The position numbers were made by a program, and so were the translations under genes. A stretch of DNA of 64,000 bases from an uncultured Dysgonomonas sp. (lineage in GTDB: Bacteria > Bacteroidota > Bacteroidia > Bacteroidales > Dysgonomonadaceae): positions 866,948 to 930,947 of the forward strand of contig NZ_LT599032.1 of assembly GCF_900079725.1 (NCBI RefSeq), given 5' to 3'. Positions 53,359 to 62,492 of the stretch are shown piece after piece. How positions within the stretch are numbered: the first letter of the stretch is position 1; the number at the start of each line of letters is the position of its first letter. A model generated the notes under the pieces. The model was given only the letters and a program-made list of their open reading frames with translations, did not search any database and was not told where the DNA came from.

Positions 53359-54222
53359 TTAGTCTAGTAAGCTAAGTATATATTGTCCATATGCGGTTTT
53401 ATCTAGACGTTTGCCTAAAACCCGCAATTGCTCATTATCAATCCATTTGTTTCGCCATGCAATTTCCTCTATACATGATATATAAAAGCCTTGCCTGTTC
53501 TGTATTGTCTCCACATAGTTCCCGGCTTCGAGCAAGCTATCGCAATTTCCGGTATCGAGCCATGCAAAGCCACGTCCGAATAATTGAACCTTTAAAGTCC
53601 CTTCGTTCAGATAACACTTGTTGAGATCGGTGATTTCAAATTCTCCTCTGGCCGACGGCTCCAATGCTTTCGCTTTTGCGGAAACAGTCTTATCGTAAAA
53701 ATAAAGTCCGGGCACAGCGTAATTGGACTTAGGATTTTCGGGTTTTTCCTCCAATGACATCACCTTGCCATCTTCGTCAAACTCAACAACCCCGTATGCC
53801 CGGGGATCTTTCACATAATAGCCGAAAATGCATGCCCCTTTTTCTATTATCGCAGCTTCTTTCAGCATTTTGGAAAAGCCCTGTCCATAAAACATATTAT
53901 CTCCGAGAATGAGACATCCGGCTTCCCCATCGAGAAATTTTTCGCCCAGTACAAAGGCTTGAGCCAAACCATTAGGAACTTCCTGAATTACATATTCAAA
54001 CTTCATCCCGAGCTCTTCGCCCGTACCCAGCAACGCCTCAAACATCGGTAAATCGCGCGGCGTGGAAATAATCAATACTTCACGGATACCTGCCAGCATC
54101 AGTGTGGATAAAGGATAGTAAATCATTGGCTTATCATACACCGGCATTATCTGCTTCGATATTGCTTTGGATAAAGGGTAAAGTCGTGTGGCACTCCCGC
54201 CTGCGAGGATAATTCCTTTCAT
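53359..54222 (-). CDS. rfbA: Glucose-1-phosphate thymidylyltransferase
   Basis: A 287-residue enzyme that makes dTDP-glucose from dTTP and glucose 1-phosphate. The N-terminal nucleotide-binding motif is [37 protein letters not shown], and [13 protein letters not shown] and [21 protein letters not shown] follow. The C-terminal extension typical of the long RmlA type is present. It heads the operon rfbA-rfbC-GH25-S41 with its own promoter. Confidence 0.97.
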   Translation of the reverse strand: MKGIILAGGSATRLYPLSKAISKQIMPVYDKPMIYYPLSTLMLAGIREVLIISTPRDLPMFEALLGTGEELGMKFEYVIQEVPNGLAQAFVLGEKFLDGEAGCLILGDNMFYGQGFSKMLKEAAIIEKGACIFGYYVKDPRAYGVVEFDEDGKVMSLEEKPENPKSNYAVPGLYFYDKTVSAKAKALEPSARGEFEITDLNKCYLNEGTLKVQLFGRGFAWLDTGNCDSLLEAGNYVETIQNRQGFYISCIEEIAWRNKWIDNEQLRVLGKRLDKTAYGQYILSLLD

Positions 54223-54248
54223 GCTTGCTCTGTTTATTTATTCAGTTG

Positions 54249-54256
54249 CAAATATA
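54249..54256 (-). promoter_or_regulatory. -7 element for the rfbA operon
   Basis: The minus strand reads TATATTTG, a perfect TAnnTTTG match, 26 bases before the start codon. Confidence 0.65.
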
Positions 54257-54263
54257 AGATAAT

Positions 54264-54298
54264 AGTTACAAGTTACAAGTTACGGGTTACGAGTTTTT
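54264..54298. repeat. Heptad-period repeat array upstream of rfbA
   Basis: Five consecutive 7-base units read AGTTACA, AGTTACA, AGTTACG, GGTTACG, AGTTTTT. It shares units with the array at 9612. Confidence 0.7.
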
Positions 54299-54609
54299 CG
54301 TCACTCTGCTCCGTTTATCCGTCAGCCAATTTGTAACCCGTCTACTTGTTTTCTCGTAACTGCCCGCAGGGCGAAGTAACTCGTAACTTTTCATTACCTG
54401 ATTATCCTTTTATGTTTTTTTGTTAAAAATAAGACATATATAACCCTGTCAAATTTCGCTATTTATAAAAAAAAGTATTCCTTTGTGTTGTTTTTTAGAA
54501 TAATGAGTGACGAATAAATTTCGATGATATATTATCGAATCATAATTCATGCTTATCGTTCCACTTAATAGAGTAGTAAATAAGTCTGCGACTTTAACAG
54601 ATAGAATTA

Positions 54610-56340
54610 ATGAAATATAGATTCATCACATTTTCAGCAATCTCCATACTTGCCGGAGTTTCTTTTATTCAAGCGCAAAACGTTCCTGATAAGAATCAGC
54701 AGCAACGTTATTTCGACATAAATAAAAATATAGAAATATTCAATTCCATAGTACGGGAAGTAGACATGTTCTACGTAGATACTCTGGACCTGAACAAAAC
54801 TATCCGCAGCGGAATCGACAATATGCTCAACACCCTCGATCCTTATACGACTTATTTCAACAAGGACGACATGAAGGAGTTCAGCACCCAGATTTCGGGC
54901 GAATATGCGGGCATAGGCTCCAGCATTGCCTTCAAGGACGGGAAAGTTGCCATAACAGAACCTTTTGAAGGTAAACCGGCTGACAAAGCAGGCTTAAAAG
55001 CAGGTGACTATATACTCGAAATAGACGGTAAAGACATGACTACCTGTGATAAGGTAGAAGGTGAGGCTTTTGGCCGTACACTGAGTAACTTTGTAAGTTC
55101 TAACCTGAAAGGACAACCGGGCACGCCGATCCAAATAAAAGTAGAGCGTCCGGGCGAGAAAAAGCCGATTATAGTAAAAGTGGTACGTGAGAAAATTACG
55201 ATTGATCCTATACCATACTATGGACAGATAACTCCCTCGACAGGATATATTAATTTCAGCCCTACTTTTACCGATAAAAGTGCGATGGATGTGAAAAAGG
55301 CATTCCTCGATCTGAAAAAACAGGGAGTAACATCGTTAATTTTCGACCTTCGCCAGAACGGAGGCGGAATACTCGAAGAAGCCGTACAGATTGTAAACCT
55401 TTTTGTACCAAAGGGAAAAGTCGTTCTGTCGACCAAAGGAAAACTGAAACAACTGGACAGGACATACCGTACCACACTCGAACCTATCGATACTGAAATA
55501 CCGATTGTCGTACTTATAGACAGAGGCTCAGCCTCTGCGGCAGAAATCGTTGCCGGATCGTTACAGGATATGGATAGAGCTGTACTTATAGGGGAACGTA
55601 CCTTTGGCAAAGGATTGGTACAGTCGACAAGGGAAATTCCGTACGGAGGCGGTGTAAAGGTTACCAATTCCAAGTATTATATCCCAAGCGGAAGATGTAT
55701 ACAAGCCATAGATTACACTCATCGCAACGCCGATGGTAGTGTAGGACGCATTCCCGATAGCCTGACAACTGTATTCAAAACCGAAATCGGCCGTCCGGTA
55801 AGAGACGGAGGTGGTGTTTCGCCGGATATTGCATTCGAGGAAGAGAAAACACCTACCATAACATACTATCTCGCCAATCAGTTCATCGTTTTCGACTGGG
55901 TTACAGACTGGGCTGTAAAACACAAATCAATCGTTTCTCCCGAAACATTCTCTATTTCGGACGAAGACTATGAAAGCTTCAAAGCATTTGTAAAATCAAA
56001 AGATTTCCAGTATGACCGTATGAGTGAAAAATCGATGGCTTCGCTCAAAGAAGTAATGGAGTTTGAAGGATATATGAAATATGCGGATGCAGAATTCAAG
56101 GCGCTGGAAGCAATGCTTGTACCGAACCTAGACCGTGACCTGGAAACATTTAAAGATGATATCACACGCCAGATAAACACTGAAATCATCAGACGTTATC
56201 ATTATCAGAAAGGTGAATACCTCTATACTCTGAAAAACGATAAAGAACTGGCTAAAGCGGTGGAAGTATTAAACGATCTCGAAGTATACAAAAAAACATT
56301 GTCTGCTCCGGCTGAAGAAAGCGAAGTAGCTATGAATTAA
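54610..56340 (+). CDS. C-terminal processing peptidase (S41, CtpA/Prc-like)
   Basis: A 576-residue protein with a signal peptide (FITFSAISILAGVSFIQAQ), an N-terminal helical domain, a PDZ domain around 95-180 (GIGSSIAFKDGKVAITEPFEGKPADKAGLKAGDYILEIDG), and the S41 core with LIFDLRQNGGGILEEAVQIVNLF and VLIDRGSASAAEIVAGSLQD, where Ser in RGSASAAE is the nucleophile, and GERTFGKGLVQS with the catalytic lysine. About 170 residues follow as a helical C-terminal domain. It degrades or trims envelope proteins. Transcription is monocistronic with a terminator beyond. Confidence 0.94.
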   Translation: MKYRFITFSAISILAGVSFIQAQNVPDKNQQQRYFDINKNIEIFNSIVREVDMFYVDTLDLNKTIRSGIDNMLNTLDPYTTYFNKDDMKEFSTQISGEYAGIGSSIAFKDGKVAITEPFEGKPADKAGLKAGDYILEIDGKDMTTCDKVEGEAFGRTLSNFVSSNLKGQPGTPIQIKVERPGEKKPIIVKVVREKITIDPIPYYGQITPSTGYINFSPTFTDKSAMDVKKAFLDLKKQGVTSLIFDLRQNGGGILEEAVQIVNLFVPKGKVVLSTKGKLKQLDRTYRTTLEPIDTEIPIVVLIDRGSASAAEIVAGSLQDMDRAVLIGERTFGKGLVQSTREIPYGGGVKVTNSKYYIPSGRCIQAIDYTHRNADGSVGRIPDSLTTVFKTEIGRPVRDGGGVSPDIAFEEEKTPTITYYLANQFIVFDWVTDWAVKHKSIVSPETFSISDEDYESFKAFVKSKDFQYDRMSEKSMASLKEVMEFEGYMKYADAEFKALEAMLVPNLDRDLETFKDDITRQINTEIIRRYHYQKGEYLYTLKNDKELAKAVEVLNDLEVYKKTLSAPAEESEVAMN

Positions 56341-56355
56341 TAGAAAACAAATAAT

Positions 56356-56390
56356 AAAGCATCCGTCCTACAACGGGTGCTTTGTTATTT
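56356..56390 (+). terminator. Terminator after the CtpA-like gene
   Basis: AAAGCATCCGT pairs imperfectly with ACGGGTGCTTT around CCTACA and is followed by GTTATTT. Confidence 0.65.
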
Positions 56391-56483
56391 CAAGACTGTT
56401 GCAAAATCAGGCTTAATCTACTTAAAATTACATTCTTATTCAATATTTTTAAAGACAGTATCAACGAGTTCAACTAAAAAGAT

Positions 56484-56491
56484 TATCTTTG
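56484..56491 (+). promoter_or_regulatory. -7 element for the DUF4290-rimM genes
   Basis: TATCTTTG matches TAnnTTTG and implies a leader of about 190 bases. Confidence 0.6.
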
Positions 56492-56690
56492 CAATCCTGT
56501 TAGGGCTGAAATCGCCAATGCGATAGAAAAACCAAGGGCGCAGACCTATTTATTGTCCACCCAAGTATAACAATAATTGATAGATAGTTATAGCTTTAAA
56601 ACACGACACTAAATACTTATTTTAAATTATAAGGCCTACAAACTGATTTCAGCACATTATCAAATTAAGAATAATAACCCAATACAAAAA

Positions 56691-57302
56691 ATGGAATATA
56701 ATACTCAACTGAAAAAGCTAGCTCTTCCCGAGTATGGAAGGAATATACAAAATATGGTCGACTACTGCCTTACAGTGCCTGACCGGAATGAACGCAAACG
56801 CTGTGCCAATACTATTATCACTATAATGGGAAATATGTTCCCACACCTGCGCGATGTAAATGATTTTAAACACATCCTGTGGGATCACCTTGCTATTATG
56901 GCCGATTTCAAACTCGATATCGACTACCCCTATGAAATAGTTAAGAAGGAAGATCTTTATTCCAAACCCGGAAAAATTGAATACAGCCGCCCCGACATGG
57001 AATATCGCCACTATGGTAAAACTCTTGAAAAAATGGTGAAACTAGCTACCGAACTGGAAGACCCGAAAGAAAAAGAGCAATTCATATTGCTTGTTGCCAC
57101 TCATATGAAAAAATCATATATACAGTGGAATAAGGAAGTGGATGATATGAAAATATTTATCGATCTCTATGATTTGTCGAATCATAAAATAGACATACGC
57201 AACTCCAACATAAAACTTCCCGAAATGAAAGACCTCGGACAAAGGAACAATAACAACAATAATAGCGGAGGAAAGAAAAACCAGCAGCAAAAGAAGAAGT
57301 GA
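56691..57302 (+). CDS. DUF4290 protein, Bacteroidetes-specific
   Basis: A 203-residue soluble protein that matches DUF4290: MEYNTQLKKLALPEYGRNIQNMVDYC, RCANTIITIMGNMFPHLRD, DFKHILWDHLAIMADF and HYGKTLEKMVKLATEL. It is probably all-helical, with a C-terminal disordered tail of Asn, Gly, Gln and Lys (QRNNNNNNSGGKKNQQQKKK). The family is restricted to Bacteroidetes and uncharacterised. It lies before rimM, separated by 108 bases that include heptad repeats. Confidence 0.9.
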   Translation: MEYNTQLKKLALPEYGRNIQNMVDYCLTVPDRNERKRCANTIITIMGNMFPHLRDVNDFKHILWDHLAIMADFKLDIDYPYEIVKKEDLYSKPGKIEYSRPDMEYRHYGKTLEKMVKLATELEDPKEKEQFILLVATHMKKSYIQWNKEVDDMKIFIDLYDLSNHKIDIRNSNIKLPEMKDLGQRNNNNNNSGGKKNQQQKKK

Positions 57303-57372
57303 TTTTTAAGTGAAAAACGAATTGAAAATCGGCGGAGCCAAAAGTAAAAAGATTATAGATCGTTATTATTCA

Positions 57373-57407
57373 CTGCTAATTGTTCACTGTTTACTGCTAA
57401 CTGATAA
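57373..57407. repeat. Heptad-period repeat array before rimM
   Basis: Five consecutive 7-base units read CTGCTAA, TTGTTCA, CTGTTTA, CTGCTAA, CTGATAA. They end four bases before the rimM ATG, so they occupy the place where a ribosome-binding site is expected. CTGCTAA is the complement of the unit TTAGCAG of the tkt-rpiB array. Confidence 0.6.
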
Positions 57408-57410
57408 GAT

Positions 57411-57929
57411 ATGATAAAAGAAAACGAAGTTTTCAAAATCGGGAAATTTATCAAACCTCACGGAATAAAAGGAGAGATCAATTTTTCTTTCGAGAATGAT
57501 GTATTCGACCGGGTAGACTGTCCCTATCTTATTTGCCGCATCGATAATATCCTTGTTCCTTTCTTTATCGAGGAGTATAGGTTTAAGGGTAAAGAAACAG
57601 CTCTCATAAAATTTGAAGACATAGACAATGAGGAGAAAGCCAGGCGAATGTCCGGCTTAGAGGTTTATTTTCCACGCAAATATTATGAAGAAGAGAGCAG
57701 TGACGATATTGAATACTCCTGGAATTTCTTTATAGGCTTTTCAGTTATAGATAAAATAGCCGGTAAGTTAGGTATAATTGAAGATATAGACGACAAAACT
57801 ATAAACACTCTCTTTCTGGTAAAAGATGGAGAAGATGAACTTATAATTCCAGCTACAGAAGATTTTATAGAAAAAATAGATGCAAAGAAAAAGGTGTTGT
57901 ACCTTGCCCTTCCCGAAGGGTTGATTTAA
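57411..57929 (+). CDS. rimM: Ribosome maturation factor RimM
   Basis: A 172-residue protein that assists maturation of the 30S head. The N-terminal domain begins FKIGKFIKPHGIKGEINFSFE, with the typical GKxxKPHGIKGE, and the C-terminal PRC-barrel domain has FIGFSVIDKIAGKLGIIEDI and ELIIPATEDFIEKIDAKKKVLYLALPEGL. Length is normal. The usual following genes trmD and rplS are not here. The next gene starts 212 bases on with its own promoter. Confidence 0.95.
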   Translation: MIKENEVFKIGKFIKPHGIKGEINFSFENDVFDRVDCPYLICRIDNILVPFFIEEYRFKGKETALIKFEDIDNEEKARRMSGLEVYFPRKYYEEESSDDIEYSWNFFIGFSVIDKIAGKLGIIEDIDDKTINTLFLVKDGEDELIIPATEDFIEKIDAKKKVLYLALPEGLI

Positions 57930-58024
57930 TGTCTGGTGCCAGATTGATATATTATTCCACCATCAGAATCCATATTTCCGTCCATTTTCACTACAAACGA
58001 ACATTTTACTTTAAAATAAAATTA

Positions 58025-58032
58025 TAACTTTG
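58025..58032 (+). promoter_or_regulatory. -7 element for the proB operon
   Basis: TAACTTTG matches TAnnTTTG and implies a leader of about 105 bases. Confidence 0.6.
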
Positions 58033-58141
58033 CTTTTTAGGTAAGGTCACCAACCTGTTTAATACTTTTATATCTGCAATAACAATAGCCGGTTAAAATT
58101 AACTAATGTTGCATTAAATACTTTCTTTTACTTATATTTCG

Positions 58142-59218
58142 ATGAAAGAACGCATAGTTGTAAAAATAGGTAGCCAAATACTGAGTCGTAAGGACGGGAT
58201 GCTGGATCTCACCCGCATGTCGGCATTGGTAGATCAGATAGCCGAATTGCATAAAAACAATGTGGAGGTTATTCTGGTTTCATCGGGCGCCGTAGCATCC
58301 GGAAAATCTGAAATCAAGGCAAAAGCGAAGTTAGACACTATTTCGGCACGTCAGTTATATTCTTCTATCGGTCAGGTGAAGCTGATCAACCGTTATTATG
58401 ATTTGTTTCACCAGCAGGGTATTATCTGCGGACAGATACTTGTTACCAAGGAAGACTTTGCCACACGCCGTCATTACCTCAATCAGAGGAATTGTATGTC
58501 GGTAATGCTTGACAATAAGGTCATCCCCATTGTAAACGAAAATGATGCCATTTCGGTTAATGAACTCATGTTTACAGACAATGATGAACTATCGGGGCTT
58601 GTAGCAGCCATGATGGGAGCAAAAAAACTAATAATACTCAGCAACATAGACGGGATTTACAGTGACAATCCGAATAACCCTGAAGCATACATATTCCGGG
58701 AAATAGATATAAAGAAAGACGACATCGAAAACTGTATCCAGTCTTCCAAATCGGCAACAGGACGCGGAGGGATGACCACAAAATACAATGTGGCCCGCAG
58801 AGCAGCTGAAGAAGGGATCGAGGTCATTATTGCCAATGGACGCAGGGATAATATACTGGTAGACCTTATAAAAGGAAAAGACGTTGTATCTACCCGCTTC
58901 AAACCATCGGGAAAAGGAACAAACAGTATAAAAAAATGGATAGCTCATTCCGACGGTTTTACTAAAGGAGAGATCCATATCAATAAATGCGCCGCTGATG
59001 TCCTCTTAAGTGACAAAGCAGTGAGCCTTTTACCTGTAGGGGTAACGAAAATTTCAGGAAATTTTGAAGCTGATGACATCGTCCGTATTATCGACGAAAA
59101 AGGGAAACAGGTCGGCATCGGCCGTACATCGTACAGCAGCGAAAAAGCGAAAGAAACGATAGGAAAAAATAACAAGAAAGCAATTGTGCATTACGACTAT
59201 TTATATATTGAAAAATAA
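58142..59218 (+). CDS. proB: Glutamate 5-kinase
   Basis: A 358-residue enzyme that phosphorylates glutamate in the first step of proline synthesis. The amino acid kinase domain has [56 protein letters not shown] and [31 protein letters not shown]-terminal PUA domain follows from about residue 270 ([31 protein letters not shown]). It heads the operon; proA starts 2 bases after its stop. Confidence 0.96.
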   Translation: MKERIVVKIGSQILSRKDGMLDLTRMSALVDQIAELHKNNVEVILVSSGAVASGKSEIKAKAKLDTISARQLYSSIGQVKLINRYYDLFHQQGIICGQILVTKEDFATRRHYLNQRNCMSVMLDNKVIPIVNENDAISVNELMFTDNDELSGLVAAMMGAKKLIILSNIDGIYSDNPNNPEAYIFREIDIKKDDIENCIQSSKSATGRGGMTTKYNVARRAAEEGIEVIIANGRRDNILVDLIKGKDVVSTRFKPSGKGTNSIKKWIAHSDGFTKGEIHINKCAADVLLSDKAVSLLPVGVTKISGNFEADDIVRIIDEKGKQVGIGRTSYSSEKAKETIGKNNKKAIVHYDYLYIEK

Positions 59219-59220
59219 AA

Positions 59221-60474
59221 ATGGACGATTATCACCAGAATACGTTCCGGTTAGTTATGGAAGCAGGTAAAAGCCTGAACTTACTGGAAGAAAAAGAGAT
59301 AAACGCAATACTGGAAGCTATTGCTAAAGAAACCGAATCGAAAATGTATTATATCCTAGCCGAAAATCAGAAGGATTTGCAAAGGATGGATACAAGTAAT
59401 CCCAAATATGACCGCCTGTTATTAAATGAACAGCGGATAATGGATATTGTGAAAGATATCCGCAATGTAGCCTCCCTACCCTCCCCCGTTGGAAAAACCC
59501 TCATGCAAAAGACATTACCGAATGGCCTGAACCTGTCTAAAATAACCGTTCCGTTCGGAGTTATCGGTATTATATACGAAGCCCGCCCGAATGTGAGTTT
59601 CGATGTATTTTCCCTATGCCTCAAATCGGGCAATGCCTGTATCCTGAAAGGTGGATCGGACGCGCGTTTTTCGAACGAAGCCATCATAGACATCATTCGC
59701 AATGTATTGGATGAAAACGGGGTAAATCCCAATGTATGCACTTTATTGCCTAACGACCGGGGAGCAACAGAGGAACTGCTTAATGCCCGTGACTATGTAG
59801 ACCTTATTATTCCGCGCGGAGGGCAGGAATTGATTAATTATGTACGCGAAAACTCCCGTATACCTGTCATAGAAACAGGCGCAGGTGTATGTCATACCTA
59901 TTTCCATAAAGAAGGGGATGTAAAGAAAGGTAAAGATATTGTTACCAATGCCAAAACACGCAAAGTGAGTGTGTGTAATTCGCTGGACTGCATTGTAATA
60001 GACAAAGACCGTCTGGAAGACTTACACTACCTTTGCGAAGATCTGGAGAAGAAGGATGTTATAATATACGCCGATAAACACGCTTATGAGGCTTTGTTTC
60101 AATACTACTCTTACGATTTACTGAAAAAAGCAAATGAAGACAGTTTCGGTACAGAATTTCTCGATTATAAGATGGCTGTTAAAACTGTCTCGGGTATAGA
60201 TGAAGCCATCCAGCATATAGCCACTTATAGTTCGAAACATAGTGAAGCCATCATAAGCGAAGACCGTGAAGCTATCAAACTATTCGAGAAAATGGTCGAT
60301 GCAGCCTGTGTTTATGCCAATGCATCCACCGCATTTACCGATGGCGCACAGTTCGGGCTTGGAGCAGAAATAGGCATCAGCACACAAAAAATGCATGCAC
60401 GGGGTCCTATGGCTTTGGACGAATTATGCACTTACAAGTGGATAATAGAAGGCGATGGACAAATCAGACAATGA
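59221..60474 (+). CDS. proA: Glutamate-5-semialdehyde dehydrogenase
   Basis: A 417-residue enzyme that reduces glutamyl phosphate to the semialdehyde. It shows [38 protein letters not shown], the catalytic cysteine in [12 protein letters not shown] and the C-terminal [22 protein letters not shown]. Its stop overlaps the start of the next small gene as ATGA. It follows proB by 2 bases, as in a translationally coupled operon. Confidence 0.96.
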   Translation: MDDYHQNTFRLVMEAGKSLNLLEEKEINAILEAIAKETESKMYYILAENQKDLQRMDTSNPKYDRLLLNEQRIMDIVKDIRNVASLPSPVGKTLMQKTLPNGLNLSKITVPFGVIGIIYEARPNVSFDVFSLCLKSGNACILKGGSDARFSNEAIIDIIRNVLDENGVNPNVCTLLPNDRGATEELLNARDYVDLIIPRGGQELINYVRENSRIPVIETGAGVCHTYFHKEGDVKKGKDIVTNAKTRKVSVCNSLDCIVIDKDRLEDLHYLCEDLEKKDVIIYADKHAYEALFQYYSYDLLKKANEDSFGTEFLDYKMAVKTVSGIDEAIQHIATYSSKHSEAIISEDREAIKLFEKMVDAACVYANASTAFTDGAQFGLGAEIGISTQKMHARGPMALDELCTYKWIIEGDGQIRQ

Positions 60475-60656
60475 AGAAAAAAAAGAAAAAGACAGTAGGA
60501 AAAATAACTGTCGAAGATTATATAAAAGCGATTAAAAAGGCCGGCAGGGATGAAGAACTCTCCCGGTCGGCAGGATGGAAACGCATTACATCCATACATA
60601 AAAGTAAGAAACTATATAATCGCAAAACACAAAGAAAGAACTTTACAGAAGAATAA
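60471..60656 (+). CDS. Small highly basic protein, 61 residues
   Basis: The start ATG overlaps the proA stop (ATGA) and the stop overlaps the next start (TAATG), so the gene is translationally coupled on both sides and likely real. It encodes [30 protein letters not shown] and [23 protein letters not shown], with a pI far above neutral and no membrane segment. Short proteins of this type are common in Bacteroidetes and uncharacterised; RNA or nucleic-acid binding is plausible but unproven. A longer in-frame start at 60426 lies inside proA and is less likely. Confidence 0.8.
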   Translation: MKKKKKKTVGKITVEDYIKAIKKAGRDEELSRSAGWKRITSIHKSKKLYNRKTQRKNFTEE

Positions 60657-61558
60657 TGGAACGCAACGTCTTACTCGACTATTTCAAAATAATCCTTTGT
60701 ATATTGGTTATAGGCGGGCACATGCAGCCGCTGTTCGGTGATAGCCAGTTTATCAGTTGGTATATACCGAACGGAATATCCCGTGTTACAGTACCCGTAT
60801 TCCTTATCATCAGTGGCTATTATGTTTTTTCGAAGCTCAACGATCCTAAAGCTTTCAAAAAATATATGAAACATTTCATATTGATATATCTGGTATGGAC
60901 TTTGATATATACACCTTATTTTATCACTTCGGTCAGGCCTGTCGATTTCCTTATCGTTTTACTTACGGGATATTACCATCTCTGGTATATGCCCACAGCA
61001 ATTGTAGGCCTGCTTATTCTCTTCTTTGCCAAAAAGTATATCAAGAACGACTATTATATGCTGGCTCTGGCCCTGATCCTATATTTGGCTGGATATCTTC
61101 TGAGTTTTCATTTCAATAAGATATTTATTTTCCGCAATGGGTTTACCATTGGTTTTATGTTTGTATTCGCCGGATATTTTATCAGAAGCAAACAATTTGA
61201 TAAAAAAAGTAACCTGTATATCATTCCTTTAGCATGTATCGCCCTGCTTGCCAATGCATATGAGGCCTACTATACCTACACTCATGCAATGAAACCCAAT
61301 CAGGATATGATGCTCTCTATACTGGTTCTCAGCCCTGCACTGTTTACTCTCGTATTGAGAAATCCTATTATGAAAGTTGGTAAAGGATTCCTTAACATCC
61401 TGCCATCAGCCATTTATTTTGTACATCCATTTGCCATCTCGCTAATTGATGTTCCTCTGGAATATAAGATATATAAATTACCATATGTATTTTTACTGTC
61501 TATTGTATTCTCATTCATTGTTTATCACCTGAATAAGAAAGTGAAGATATTTTTGTAA
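60656..61558 (+). CDS. Acyltransferase-3 membrane protein, copy 1 of 3
   Basis: A 300-residue protein with about ten membrane helices. It begins [27 protein letters not shown], the Acyl_transf_3 start with the conserved basic-Asp pair and the helix-1 histidine, followed by ISRVTVPVFLIISGYYVFS and GYYHLWYMPTAIVGLL. Such proteins O-acylate surface glycans or peptidoglycan. The start overlaps the stop of the basic-protein gene by 1 base. It is shorter than most family members and has no periplasmic SGNH domain. Its substrate is unknown. Confidence 0.88.
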   Translation: MERNVLLDYFKIILCILVIGGHMQPLFGDSQFISWYIPNGISRVTVPVFLIISGYYVFSKLNDPKAFKKYMKHFILIYLVWTLIYTPYFITSVRPVDFLIVLLTGYYHLWYMPTAIVGLLILFFAKKYIKNDYYMLALALILYLAGYLLSFHFNKIFIFRNGFTIGFMFVFAGYFIRSKQFDKKSNLYIIPLACIALLANAYEAYYTYTHAMKPNQDMMLSILVLSPALFTLVLRNPIMKVGKGFLNILPSAIYFVHPFAISLIDVPLEYKIYKLPYVFLLSIVFSFIVYHLNKKVKIFL

Positions 61559-61575
61559 AAATAAAGCCACATGGA

Positions 61576-62490
61576 ATGGAACGTAATATAAGGCTCGATT
61601 ATTTTAAAGTATTCCTCAGCATATTGGTCATCACCATACATATGCAGCCGCTATTCGATTACGGAGAATTGCGGGGCTGGATTATTACACACGGTATCGC
61701 TCGCATTGCTGTACCTATATTCTTCATTACGAGCGGTTACTATATAGCAGCAAAGCTCGATAATGTAAAAAGCCTGAAAAAATACCTGAAACATCTGGTC
61801 ATTATCCATATTGTATGGAACCTGATATATCTGCCTGCTATTATTGATGTGATTTATAATATAAAAAGTGTCATACTGATAGTTGTATTCGGTTTTTTCC
61901 ATCTTTGGTACACGCCGGCACTGATAGTGGGAACAATAACACTTTTCTTGTCTAAAAAATATATTAAAGACTATAGATACATTTTAGGACTTGCTTTCAT
62001 CCTGTTTATGATCGGGTTTTATTGTGGTCTTGATTATCTTAAAATATATTATTACCGAAACGGTATTATTATGGCTTTTCCTCTCATGGCACTGGGATAT
62101 TGTATAAAATCGAGAGACTGGGTAAAGAAAATAAAAAATAATTACCTCATTTGGGCTATGTGCATTGGTTTCGCTGCGCTGATAGGTGAATCTTACATAA
62201 GATATGCCAATTCGAGTGGATTCAATCCTTTCAATGATTTCCAGCTGTCGTTATTGATACTCTGCCCTGCAATATTCATTTATTTACAGAAACATCCGGT
62301 AGTATCTTCGGGGAAAGGCTTTATATCTATACTATTCTCAGGGATTTACTTCCTGCATCCACTGGCGATGAGCATCATAGGAATGCCTCAGACTTATATG
62401 ATATATAAATTACCTCTGGTAATTATACTTTCTATCGTGCTATGTTATATTTTTTATTTGATAAATAAACGTATAAAAATATTCTTTTAA
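61576..62490 (+). CDS. Acyltransferase-3 membrane protein, copy 2 of 3
   Basis: A 304-residue paralogue of its neighbours. It opens MERNIRLDYFKVFLSILVITIHMQPLFDYGEL and keeps IARIAVPIFFITSGYYIAAKL, the loop GFFHLWYTPALIVGTI and the last helices SGIYFLHPLAMSIIG. The first 29 bases are identical to those of copy 3, evidence for recent tandem duplication. It starts 17 bases after copy 1 ends. Substrate unknown. Confidence 0.88.
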   Translation: MERNIRLDYFKVFLSILVITIHMQPLFDYGELRGWIITHGIARIAVPIFFITSGYYIAAKLDNVKSLKKYLKHLVIIHIVWNLIYLPAIIDVIYNIKSVILIVVFGFFHLWYTPALIVGTITLFLSKKYIKDYRYILGLAFILFMIGFYCGLDYLKIYYYRNGIIMAFPLMALGYCIKSRDWVKKIKNNYLIWAMCIGFAALIGESYIRYANSSGFNPFNDFQLSLLILCPAIFIYLQKHPVVSSGKGFISILFSGIYFLHPLAMSIIGMPQTYMIYKLPLVIILSIVLCYIFYLINKRIKIFF

Positions 62491-62492
62491 CC

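Larger units (their letters stand above)
54223..54609. other. Divergent intergenic region between rfbA and the CtpA-like gene
   Basis: In 387 bases it holds the rfbA promoter, a heptad array (54264-54298) and, in inverse orientation, related words at 54340-54392 (AGTAACT, CGTAACT), so the stretch can fold back on itself. No gene was found. Confidence 0.5.
56341..56690. other. Intergenic region between the CtpA-like and DUF4290 genes
   Basis: In 350 bases it holds a terminator (56356-56390), a promoter (56484-56491) and a leader of about 190 bases before the DUF4290 start. No gene, tRNA or known riboswitch was recognised in the leader. Confidence 0.5.

Noticed and set aside
56491-56690. Riboswitch or tRNA in the DUF4290 leader
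   Set aside because: No cloverleaf, TPsiC-like loop or known riboswitch core could be recognised.
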